Assembly (NCBI GenBank): GCA_913060495.1
Contig: CAJXRP010000005.1
Span: 124,001 to 188,000 of the forward strand
Source: an uncultured Gammaproteobacteria bacterium
Lineage (GTDB): Bacteria; Pseudomonadota; Gammaproteobacteria; Pseudomonadales; Pseudohongiellaceae
Length of the DNA stretch: 64,000 bases
Reading direction: 5' to 3'
Shown here piece by piece: positions 16,975 through 25,382 of the stretch. The notes under the pieces are model-generated. The model searched no databases and was not told the DNA's origin. It saw only the letters and a program-made list of their open reading frames with translations. Within the stretch, counting starts at the first letter, position 1. Each line of letters opens with the position of its first letter. The translations under genes were made by a program, and so were the position numbers.

Positions 16975-17643
16975 ATGAAGCACTTTCTGAGAAGGAATAG
17001 AGTAGGCATTGCACTGCTGCTTTTGGCTTCGCTTGCCTCCTGCACGACTACGACCGTCGATGAGTTTCGCCAAGGCGAAACCGGTATCGAGAGTCATGAG
17101 TCGGTAGTTATTCTTGGGCGACGACAGGCTAGTGACTATGAGACGCGGTCTGAATTTGTAAGTTGTGTAGGCGAGCGAATGACCCGGGGCGAAGGTGCTA
17201 TCAGCGTCGTTCCCGAACAGGAATTTGTTGATGCGATGTTTCCCTGGTTTGAGCCACGAACCGCGCCTCTGCGTACTCGAGATCTGGAGCGACTAATGAC
17301 CGAAGCAGTCGTTGCGGATAGGATGACGGAATTTGGAGTGCGCTACATAGTTTGGCTGGATGGATTCACCGAAACAACGGACCGTAGCGGATCGATAACC
17401 TGCACAATCGGCCCTGGTGGTGCGGGTTGTTTTGGTTTCGGGTCATGGGAAGATGACGCCAATTTCGACGCGCGGGTTTGGGATGTAGGCTCATTAACTA
17501 ACGTAGGCACCATAAGTACTGACGCAACCGGTCAATCCTATCTGCCAGCACTGGTTATTCCCATTCCTCTGATAGCTAGAGTTGAGGCAAATGCCTGCTC
17601 GCGCCTGGCAACTCAACTCAAAGAATTTGTAAATGGCAGTTGA
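16975..17643 (+). CDS. operon lipoprotein
   Basis: The 222-residue protein has lipobox LASC followed by a Thr run. An alpha/beta domain follows, with a Cys near residue 60 (FVSCVGERM) and another Cys pair in SITCTIGPGGAGCFGFGSWE, whose spacing suggests a periplasmic disulfide. A C-terminal hydrophobic segment (LPALVIPIPLIARVEANAC) precedes a final helix. No family was recognised. It is the last small lipoprotein gene before the M48 protease. Confidence 0.75.
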   Translation: MKHFLRRNRVGIALLLLASLASCTTTTVDEFRQGETGIESHESVVILGRRQASDYETRSEFVSCVGERMTRGEGAISVVPEQEFVDAMFPWFEPRTAPLRTRDLERLMTEAVVADRMTEFGVRYIVWLDGFTETTDRSGSITCTIGPGGAGCFGFGSWEDDANFDARVWDVGSLTNVGTISTDATGQSYLPALVIPIPLIARVEANACSRLATQLKEFVNGS

Positions 17644-17702
17644 TTGGTGGTGCTTAACTTTTTTGCGCATTTGCGCTAAGCAATAAATAGAAAGGTGGGT
17701 CT

Positions 17703-19220
17703 ATGACGAATCTGGCTGTAACTAGCTTGGCTGAATCATCAACTTTGGTAGTTCGAATTCCAAAAGCAGCTATCCTAGTCTGTGTATTTTTCCTTTTCTC
17801 CTTTCTTACATCCTGTGCGGTCAACCCAGCTACAGGCAGCCCGAATCTGGTACTCATGTCTGAGAGCCGAGAGAAAGAGATTGGCTTGGAAGAACATGAA
17901 AAAGTTCTTTCTAGTATGCCCCTGTTCGAAGATGAAGTACTTCTAAATTATGTTCGTGAAGTAGGAAATAAGGCAGTCGCTGTTAGCCATCGTCCCGATC
18001 TAGAATACACGTTCAATATTATTGATAGCCCTGAGATAAATGCTTTTGCCTTGCCCGGCGGTTATATTTATGTAAACCGAGGCTTGCTTACTTTTATGAA
18101 TACCGAAGCAGAGTTGGCTGCTGTACTTGCCCATGAAATTGGACACGTTACGGCGCGGCATGCGGTTCAACAACAGGCGCGCGGACGTATTGCACAAACA
18201 GCCGCAACGGTTGGTGGTTTTGTCACCGCTGTAGCAACTGGAAGTGGTTATGTTGGTAGCCAAATCAGCGAAGTTGCTTCGATCTGGGCCCAAACAGGTT
18301 TGAGTGGATTTGGCAGAGAACATGAGCTAGAAGCCGACAGTCTAGCTGCTGAATATTTAGTTAAAGCTGGTTACGATCCCGCGGCGATGATTGAAGTAAT
18401 CGCTGTGCTTAAGAATCAAGAAGATTTTAATAGACTAGTCTCTGGTAACAGCCAAGGTTATCACGGCCTCTTTGCCACCCATCCTAGAAATGATACGCGC
18501 CTGCAGCAGGCGATCGCCCAAGTAGGTAGTATTTCTGGAAATGAAGTGACTCAAATAGATGATACAAAATTCAGAGAGAGTCTCGATGGACTTGTTATAG
18601 GGCAGAGTCAACGCTCGCAAACTGCGGACGCGCGCAATCGCTACTATCAAGCCTTGCTTGGTTATACGGTCGTTTTCCCTGACGAATGGCAGATAAATGA
18701 AACCACTACCACTGTAACTGCATCTCATGCTGAACTGGGTTCGATACATATTGAGGCTCAGCGAATACAAGAAAATGTAGAGCCACGTGTATTTATTAGA
18801 GACAACATGGGAATAGATGCTCTGCAAAAATCGGAAAAGCTCGAGCAGTATCGATTGTTAGGTCATACCGGTATAGCGGTGTCACCTGAGACGGGTAACA
18901 CTCAAAGAGTGGCTGCAATCTATCTAGGGCCGAGAGTGTTCACGTTTCGAGCGGAGATTAGCGATGCCGAAGCGGTGGAAGAGATCGATGAGCAACTGCT
19001 AGCATCTATCCGTACCTTCAGAGCGATACAGCAAGGTGAGACAGCATCTGGAACAGAGGCAAAGATCAAGTTCGTTCAGGCGAGTGAATTTTTCGATTTC
19101 TCGGTAGTGGCCCAATCCAGCCGTATCGCGAACTATCCGGAAGAATCGTTACGTCTTCTCAATGGCTACTACCCAAGAGGCACGCCTGAAGCTGGCGAAT
19201 GGGTAAAGCTGGTCGAATAG
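17703..19220 (+). CDS. M48-family metalloprotease lipoprotein (BepA/LoiP-like)
   Basis: M48 periplasmic zinc proteases act in outer-membrane protein quality control. The 505-residue protein has a signal peptide with lipobox LTSC (Cys about 39), and then VNPATGSPNLVLMSE, typical of BepA/YfgC and relatives. The zinc motif HEIGH (about 145-149) and the downstream ligand region HELEADSLAAEYL are intact. The C-terminal half (after about 300) is not TPR-like as in BepA. It has a beta-rich domain ending in NGYYPRGTPEAGEWVKLVE, as in several M48 lipoproteins. A GGTGG-like site precedes the ATG. It is 59 bases after the operon lipoproteins and may be co-transcribed. Confidence 0.9.
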   Translation: MTNLAVTSLAESSTLVVRIPKAAILVCVFFLFSFLTSCAVNPATGSPNLVLMSESREKEIGLEEHEKVLSSMPLFEDEVLLNYVREVGNKAVAVSHRPDLEYTFNIIDSPEINAFALPGGYIYVNRGLLTFMNTEAELAAVLAHEIGHVTARHAVQQQARGRIAQTAATVGGFVTAVATGSGYVGSQISEVASIWAQTGLSGFGREHELEADSLAAEYLVKAGYDPAAMIEVIAVLKNQEDFNRLVSGNSQGYHGLFATHPRNDTRLQQAIAQVGSISGNEVTQIDDTKFRESLDGLVIGQSQRSQTADARNRYYQALLGYTVVFPDEWQINETTTTVTASHAELGSIHIEAQRIQENVEPRVFIRDNMGIDALQKSEKLEQYRLLGHTGIAVSPETGNTQRVAAIYLGPRVFTFRAEISDAEAVEEIDEQLLASIRTFRAIQQGETASGTEAKIKFVQASEFFDFSVVAQSSRIANYPEESLRLLNGYYPRGTPEAGEWVKLVE

Positions 19221-19421
19221 CCGTGTTGTTGCGACCTAACGCCAATATATGCCAGATAGGCCTGTATCAGCTGTTGTTTGCCTAATTCTGCGCGTCAGAA
19301 GCCCTAGTGCTACCCGAATACCACTCTAATACATTCCCAAAATCCGACCGCGGAGTTTGTTTTTGACCTGTGCGGGGTTAAACTTGGTCTATTCCACAAC
19401 ACTGACGCTTAGAAGAATCAA

Positions 19422-21215
19422 ATGACAGCTACAGAAGAAGTTAAAAAGCCTTCGGCTAAGAAGAATTCTTTGTTGGACTTGAAGGATTTTCTAAGTGGGC
19501 TGCTTAATGATGGGCGTATTAATCAGGAAGATTTTGATTACCTGCTCAATAATCGTCGATCCGTCGAGGATAGAGATAAGCACATTCTTCAGTACCTGGC
19601 CGATCAGCAAGTAGAAGATCGCAAGTCGCCAGGCCGTAAGTTGGATATAGAAAGCCTAGCAATGGCGCTAAGCACGCAATGTGGTCAAGACTATTACCGT
19701 ATCGACCCTCTGAAAATAGATGCGGCTCAAGTAACGCAGGTTATGTCCTATGCCTTCACTCAACGCCACCATATATTGGCTGTTGAGGTTACTGCCTTAG
19801 AGGTAAAAATTGCTAGCGCCGAACCGTATATCGATTCTTGGGAGTCGGATCTAGAGCATGTTCTCCAGAAGAAAATTATTCGCGTTGTTTCCAATCCTGT
19901 AGAGATTAAGCGCCTCACTACAGAGATGTATAGCCTTTCCAGTTCGATCAGTCGAGCACAGGAAGGAGGGCCTGCTAAAAAGGGCATCGGCAACCTAGAG
20001 CAGATGCTGGAATTGGGCCACATCAAAGACCCTGAGGCTAACGACAAGCACATAGTCAATGTGGTTGATTGGCTATTGCAATATGCATTTGAACAAAGAG
20101 CGAGCGACATTCACGTCGAACCGCGCAGAGAGAAAGGTAACGTACGCTTTAGAATAGACGGTGTGTTGTACACAGTTTATTCGCTACCAATGCAAGTTCT
20201 TGCAGCTGTTACCAGTCGACTAAAAATTCTGGGTCGTATGAATGTTGCCGAGAAACGTAAACCTCAAGATGGAAGAATTAAGACCAAGAGTCCGAATGGT
20301 AATGAAGTAGAACTTCGTCTTTCCACGCTGCCGACCGCATTTGGCGAAAAACTCGTCATGCGAATTTTTGATCCAGAGGTTTTGTTAAAACCTTTCCAAG
20401 AACTCGGACTCATTAATGAAGATCTGAATCGCTGGAAAGAGATCATTAAGAATAACAACGGTATCGTAATTATCACTGGCCCAACCGGTAGTGGTAAGAC
20501 GACGACGCTGTATTCCACTTTGAAGATGCTTGCTACAGAAGAAGTGAACGTCTGTACTATTGAAGATCCAATAGAGATGGTTGAAGAAACGTTCAATCAA
20601 ATGCAGGTCCAAGAGAACATTGACTTGAACTTTGCCGATGGTGTGAAGGCGCTGTTGAGACAAGATCCAGACATCATCATGATTGGTGAGGTACGTGATC
20701 TGCCCACCGCCGAGATGGCTATTCAGGCCGCATTGACCGGGCACCTAGTTTTCACCACTTTGCACACTAACGACGCACCTTCTGCGATCACTCGTTTACT
20801 AGAGTTAGGCGTACCATCCTACCTCATCAAAGCAACAGTCATTGGCATCATGGCCCAGCGACTTGTGCGTGTACTTTGTCCGCACTGTAAGAAGGAAGCG
20901 CAGGTAGAGGCAGAGACTTGGGAAGCGCTTACCCGTCCTTGGAAAGTTAAGTTACCGAAGAAAACGTTTGAGGCAGTCGGTTGTTTAGAATGTCGTGAAA
21001 CAGGATTTAAGGGAAGGGAAGGCATCTATGAAGTGATGCCATTCACTGAGCCATTGCAGCAGCACTCCGACAATAAGGGTGATCTACCTACCCTTCGTAA
21101 GCAGGCGTATAAGGAAGGCATGCTTAGTCTGCGTCTGAGCGGAGCGCAAAAAGTAGCTGCTGGTACTACCACCGTCAAAGAGATTCTACGCGTTACTCCA
21201 GACAATAGAGACTGA
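19422..21215 (+). CDS. GspE/PilB-family secretion or pilus ATPase, stand-alone
   Basis: This is a hexameric AAA-like ATPase of the kind that powers type II secretion or type IV pilus assembly. The 597-residue protein has an N-terminal GspE-N-type region (about 60-170), Walker A GPTGSGKTTT (about 352-361), an Asp box (IEDPIE), Walker B GEVRD and the His box LVFTTLHTND. The tetracysteine zinc motif (CPHC and CLEC) is complete. No pilin, inner-membrane platform or secretin gene lies nearby, so its system must be encoded elsewhere or it has another job. It precedes waaF by 45 bases in the same direction. Confidence 0.9.
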   Translation: MTATEEVKKPSAKKNSLLDLKDFLSGLLNDGRINQEDFDYLLNNRRSVEDRDKHILQYLADQQVEDRKSPGRKLDIESLAMALSTQCGQDYYRIDPLKIDAAQVTQVMSYAFTQRHHILAVEVTALEVKIASAEPYIDSWESDLEHVLQKKIIRVVSNPVEIKRLTTEMYSLSSSISRAQEGGPAKKGIGNLEQMLELGHIKDPEANDKHIVNVVDWLLQYAFEQRASDIHVEPRREKGNVRFRIDGVLYTVYSLPMQVLAAVTSRLKILGRMNVAEKRKPQDGRIKTKSPNGNEVELRLSTLPTAFGEKLVMRIFDPEVLLKPFQELGLINEDLNRWKEIIKNNNGIVIITGPTGSGKTTTLYSTLKMLATEEVNVCTIEDPIEMVEETFNQMQVQENIDLNFADGVKALLRQDPDIIMIGEVRDLPTAEMAIQAALTGHLVFTTLHTNDAPSAITRLLELGVPSYLIKATVIGIMAQRLVRVLCPHCKKEAQVEAETWEALTRPWKVKLPKKTFEAVGCLECRETGFKGREGIYEVMPFTEPLQQHSDNKGDLPTLRKQAYKEGMLSLRLSGAQKVAAGTTTVKEILRVTPDNRD

Positions 21216-21260
21216 AGGCATTCGCTTTAGATCGAATACATCTGATCAGAGACTTCCGAG

Positions 21261-22316
21261 ATGACGCAAGAAAGCCAAGAAAATATTCTGGTGGTTGGGC
21301 CCGCATGGGTTGGCGATATGGTCATGGCGCAATCTTTGTTCATGTGTCTGAAGGAGCAGTATTCCGATTGTCGGATTTCCGTATTGGCGCCAGACTGGAC
21401 CCTACCCCTGCTAGAGAGAATGCCCGAAGTAGAGAAAGGGATTAGTCTGCAGATGGGTCACGGTGACCTGCAGTTAGGTAAGCGTCGCGCTTTTGGAAAG
21501 TCGCTTAAGAGTGAGAAGTTCACTACAGCTATCGTGTTACCGAATTCGTTCAAGTCAGCATTGATTCCCTTTCACGCAAGTATCCCAAGACGAATTGCCT
21601 GGAAAGGTGAATGGCGTAACCTTCTTTTAAGTGACTGCCGAGCCCTCGACAAGAAAGCATTCCCTCTCATGGTGCAACGTTTCGCTGCTTTGGCCTATCC
21701 TGCCAGCAAGGAACCACCGTTGCAGATCCCTGAGCCCAGACTACAGTCGAATCGTGAAAGCGTAGAGGCGGCATTGGCCGCATTTAGTTTAGGGTTAGAG
21801 CATAGAATATTGGCAATTTGTCCTGGGGCGGAGTTCGGAGTGGCCAAACAATGGCCAGCGGAGCATTTTGCCGCGACCTGCAGAGCGAAGATCGACGAAG
21901 GATGGGATGTTTGGATATTTGGCTCGAAAAAAGATGCCGGTGTTGCTGATCAGATACTGCAAATGCTTGCAGAAGAGCAAAGGCAGCATTGCGTGAGTCT
22001 GGCAGGAAGGACGAGCCTCTCCCAGGCGATTGACCTGTTATCAGTTGCCGAGGCGGTTATATCCAATGATTCAGGGCTAATGCATATAGCAGCTGCACTT
22101 GATAAGCCGATTGTTGCACTTTATGGTTCAACTTCGCCCGACTTTACGCCACCATTGACCAATAAGTCGAAGTTATTGTTTACAGATATTGATTGCCGGC
22201 CCTGCTTTCAAAGGGAATGTCCCCTAGAACACAAGAAGTGTCTGACAGAGCTTGAACCTAGTAGGGCGATAGCTGCGATCGAAGAGTTAGTTCACCCGGG
22301 TGCAATTGACCAATGA
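21261..22316 (+). CDS. waaF: ADP-heptose:LPS heptosyltransferase II
   Basis: WaaF adds the second L-glycero-D-manno-heptose to the inner core of LPS, on the cytoplasmic face. The 351-residue length matches the family. The opening ILVVGPAWVGDMVMAQSLF is diagnostic for WaaF. The donor-binding segments CPGAEFGVAKQWP, AVISNDSGLMHIAAALDKP and ALYGSTSPDFTPP are present. It heads a cluster in the Pseudomonas order waaF-waaC-waaG-waaP, with 37 bases to waaC. Confidence 0.95.
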   Translation: MTQESQENILVVGPAWVGDMVMAQSLFMCLKEQYSDCRISVLAPDWTLPLLERMPEVEKGISLQMGHGDLQLGKRRAFGKSLKSEKFTTAIVLPNSFKSALIPFHASIPRRIAWKGEWRNLLLSDCRALDKKAFPLMVQRFAALAYPASKEPPLQIPEPRLQSNRESVEAALAAFSLGLEHRILAICPGAEFGVAKQWPAEHFAATCRAKIDEGWDVWIFGSKKDAGVADQILQMLAEEQRQHCVSLAGRTSLSQAIDLLSVAEAVISNDSGLMHIAAALDKPIVALYGSTSPDFTPPLTNKSKLLFTDIDCRPCFQRECPLEHKKCLTELEPSRAIAAIEELVHPGAIDQ

Positions 22317-22353
22317 GAACTAGAACAGAAGAGAACAGGAAAGGAATAGTTCA

Positions 22354-23421
22354 TTGCGAGTGTTAATAGTAAAGGTCTCTTCGCTTGGTGATGTGATTCA
22401 TACGCTACCCGCTGTTACCGATGCACAGCGTGCCAGAAAAGATATTCAATTCGATTGGGTGGTGGAAGAGAATTTCGCTGAGGTGCCGACTTGGCATCCG
22501 GCAGTCGAAAACGTCATACCGGTGGCATTAAGACGTTGGCGGCGCAACATCATGAAGACCTATATGAATCACGAATTTCGTGCATTCAAACACGCACTGC
22601 AAGGCGTTCACTACGATCTGGTTATTGATGCCCAGGGACTTATTAAGAGTGGCCTAATTAGCCGACTCTCGAAGGGGCTAACGGTAGGACTAAGTAACCG
22701 CACTATTCGTGAGCCGATGGCCACGCTGTTTTATAACAAAGTCTATTCTGTTCCCTGGACAGAGCACGCAGTAGACAGGGTCAGACAATTGTTCTCACGC
22801 GCGCTTCAATATGAATACGACGCGGAGCAGATCGATTACGGTATCGATGTTAGTAGAATTGATGCGGCTAGTAGTCTCAGCAAGGCTACAGACAAGCAGG
22901 TGGTTTTTCTTCATGGCACAACGTGGCAGACGAAGCACTGGCCAGAAAACTATTGGCGGCAGCTTGCACGAATTAGCACTGAGGCGGGTTATAAGGTTCT
23001 TCTGCCTTGGGGCAATCCGGAAGAAAAGCTACGCGCCGAATATATTGCTCAGGACAACGAGAGAGTAGAGGTGCTTGGTAAGCAAACGCTGTCTGGTCTT
23101 GCTAATTATATTCAGCAATCTGATGGCGTAATCGCAGTAGATACTGGTTTAGGTCACCTGGCTGCTGCGCTAGCCAAGCCAACAGTTTCTCTCTATGGCT
23201 CAACGGACCCAGGGCTTTCTGGAACTTTTGGTAATAATCAGTTGCACCTCAATTCAAGTTTGAATTGTGCGCCCTGTGTTAAGAAGACTTGTACTTACTC
23301 CGGTCCAGGAATTACGGAAGAATACGCAGGAAGTTCATTTGCTGTTACTCCACCTTGTTTTGCATCTCACGGACCGGTTGAAGTCTGGCAGCAGTTCGAA
23401 GGTTTACTGAATAAATCTTAA
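22354..23421 (+). CDS. waaC: ADP-heptose:LPS heptosyltransferase I
   Basis: WaaC attaches the first heptose to Kdo of the LPS inner core. The 355-residue protein begins RVLIVKVSSLGDVIHTLPAV, the WaaC signature, and has HGTTWQTKHWPENYW and AVDTGLGHLAAALAKP for ADP-heptose binding. The start is a TTG at 22354, chosen because homology begins there and an AGGAAAGGA site lies just upstream. It lies in the waa operon between waaF and waaG. Confidence 0.95.
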   Translation: MRVLIVKVSSLGDVIHTLPAVTDAQRARKDIQFDWVVEENFAEVPTWHPAVENVIPVALRRWRRNIMKTYMNHEFRAFKHALQGVHYDLVIDAQGLIKSGLISRLSKGLTVGLSNRTIREPMATLFYNKVYSVPWTEHAVDRVRQLFSRALQYEYDAEQIDYGIDVSRIDAASSLSKATDKQVVFLHGTTWQTKHWPENYWRQLARISTEAGYKVLLPWGNPEEKLRAEYIAQDNERVEVLGKQTLSGLANYIQQSDGVIAVDTGLGHLAAALAKPTVSLYGSTDPGLSGTFGNNQLHLNSSLNCAPCVKKTCTYSGPGITEEYAGSSFAVTPPCFASHGPVEVWQQFEGLLNKS

Positions 23422-23439
23422 GAGAAGAATAGTTAGCTA

Positions 23440-24567
23440 ATGCATCTGAGTTTTCTCATTTATTCCTACTTTCCGTTTGGCGGATTGCAGCGAGATTTTC
23501 TTCGCGTGGCAACGGAATGTGCATCGCGTGGATACAAAATTAATGTCTACACGCTGAGTTGGGATGGCGATGTCCCCAATGGGATAAATGTAATCCTAGT
23601 ACCGATTACTATACGCAATCGTATTAAGCGAAACAGGGCCTACACCGAATGGGTTCAGGCTGCGTTAGAACAACTCGATGATAGCCTGGTGATTGGTTTC
23701 AATAAGATGCCACTGCTTGATATTTATTTCGCGGCGGATCCTTGCTTCATGGAGAAGGCGACAAAGCAGCGTGGCTTTTACTACAAATTTACTTCGCGCT
23801 ACAGACACTTCAAAGAATATGAAGAGGCAGTGTTTGCAGCTTCGCAGCTCACCGAAGTGTTAATCCTGTCTCCCCATCAGCGCACAGCATTTGAGAGATA
23901 TTACCCTGAATGCGGGTCTCGTCTTCATCAAGTACCCCCTGGAATTTCAGCAGACAGAAAAGTGGCTGTAATTGATAAAAAAATGGCAGTCGAATTGCGC
24001 GCTGAGCTGGGCCTAGCAGTGAATACAAAACTGCTTTTGCAGGTGGGTTCGGGTTTTCGAGTTAAGGGTGTGGATAGGGCGCTCAAGGCATTAGCGGCTC
24101 TGTCGAAGTCAGAGCTCGAGCACTGCCATTATCTGCTTATCGGGCAGGACAACCCCGCCCGTTATATAAGGCTCGCTAAGAAGTTAGGCGTCGCCGATCA
24201 GTTCACTGTTCTAAGCGGTAGAGACGACATACCTAGATTCTTAGCAGCAGCGGATCTGTTGCTGCATCCTGCCTATTCTGAGAGTGCGGGATATACGCTG
24301 TTAGAGGCGACGATAGCTGGGCTGCCAGTGCTCACTACTGCCACATGTGGCTATGCTTTTCATATTGAACAGGCCAATTCCGGGCTAGTATGCAGTGAGC
24401 CCTTTGATCAAGCGCAGTTGAATAGTAATTTAGCAAAAATGTTAGAGGAGCTGGAAACCGCAACTTGGTCGCAGAATGGTCTGGAATATGGCAAGCAAGA
24501 AGAGCTATATTCACAGGCTTCAGCCGTGGCAGACTTTGTCGACGAGTTTTTGGCCAGAGAAGCCTAG
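23440..24567 (+). CDS. waaG: LPS core glycosyltransferase (family GT4, WaaG-like)
   Basis: WaaG transfers the first outer-core hexose, usually glucose from UDP-glucose, onto heptose II. The 375-residue protein starts LSFLIYSYFPFGGLQRDFLR, which matches WaaG. The GT4 C-terminal domain shows LLLQVGSGFRVKGVDRALKA and the donor-binding HPAYSESAGYTLLEA. The exact sugar cannot be read from sequence. Its stop lies one base before the waaP start. Confidence 0.92.
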   Translation: MHLSFLIYSYFPFGGLQRDFLRVATECASRGYKINVYTLSWDGDVPNGINVILVPITIRNRIKRNRAYTEWVQAALEQLDDSLVIGFNKMPLLDIYFAADPCFMEKATKQRGFYYKFTSRYRHFKEYEEAVFAASQLTEVLILSPHQRTAFERYYPECGSRLHQVPPGISADRKVAVIDKKMAVELRAELGLAVNTKLLLQVGSGFRVKGVDRALKALAALSKSELEHCHYLLIGQDNPARYIRLAKKLGVADQFTVLSGRDDIPRFLAAADLLLHPAYSESAGYTLLEATIAGLPVLTTATCGYAFHIEQANSGLVCSEPFDQAQLNSNLAKMLEELETATWSQNGLEYGKQEELYSQASAVADFVDEFLAREA

Positions 24568-24568
24568 G

Positions 24569-25378
24569 ATGCAGGATATGGAATATCTGAGTAAGGACTT
24601 TGCTAAGGATCTTCCTCCAGGCGATTCGTTCCAGGAATTGCAGTCGATGAAAGGCAAGGTCTATCGGGATGTGCAGGGCAGAAAGACTCTGCAATTTGCG
24701 CTAGGTGGAAAGAGTTACTTCATTAAGAACCATTTCGGAGTTGGTTGGAGAGAGATTTTTAAGAATCTTGTCCAACTGCGTATGCCAATTCTTGGTGCCG
24801 AGAATGAATGGCGCGCAATCAGCAAATTGAAATCTCTAGGTTTGGCGACGATGACGTCTGTGGCCTACGGCAGCAGAGGCTGGAACCCAGCCCGAAGGCA
24901 ATCCCTTATTGTTACAGAAGACCTTGCCGACACTATCAGCCTCGAAGACTACTGTAAGAAATGGGAAAAGAATCCTCCGGATTTCTTATTGAAACAGAAG
25001 CTTCTAAGTAAGCTCGCTACCATCAGTAGAGATCTACATCGAGGAGGAGTCTGCCACAGAGACTACTATCTTTGTCATTTTCTAATGCCGAAAGGCTGCC
25101 TTGATGCCGGATCGGAGCAGACGTTTGAGCTATTTGTAATCGATTTACACCGAGCCCTGATTAAAAATCCACTGGGCATGCGTTGGATAATCAAAGATGT
25201 AAGCGGCCTGTTCTATTCAGCAATGGATATAGGGTTAACGCAGCGAGATTGTTTTCGGTTTATTAAAATCTATGACGACACGAATTTGCGTGATGCGTTA
25301 GCACACAACGGTGAATTTTGGAGTTCGGTGAATACTCGCGCAATGGCAATGCGTAAGAAATTAGGCCCGACGAGTTAA
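24569..25378 (+). CDS. waaP: LPS core heptose I kinase
   Basis: WaaP phosphorylates O4 of heptose I; core phosphate holds divalent cations and supports outer-membrane integrity. The 269-residue length from the ATG at 24569 fits the family (about 265). The frame stays open upstream into waaG, but that part is out-of-frame waaG DNA. The kinase motif CHRDYYLCHFLM and the later VIDLHRALI (metal-binding Asp) are typical. The start is one base after the waaG stop, so translation is probably coupled. Confidence 0.94.
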   Translation: MQDMEYLSKDFAKDLPPGDSFQELQSMKGKVYRDVQGRKTLQFALGGKSYFIKNHFGVGWREIFKNLVQLRMPILGAENEWRAISKLKSLGLATMTSVAYGSRGWNPARRQSLIVTEDLADTISLEDYCKKWEKNPPDFLLKQKLLSKLATISRDLHRGGVCHRDYYLCHFLMPKGCLDAGSEQTFELFVIDLHRALIKNPLGMRWIIKDVSGLFYSAMDIGLTQRDCFRFIKIYDDTNLRDALAHNGEFWSSVNTRAMAMRKKLGPTS

Positions 25379-25382
25379 TGCT

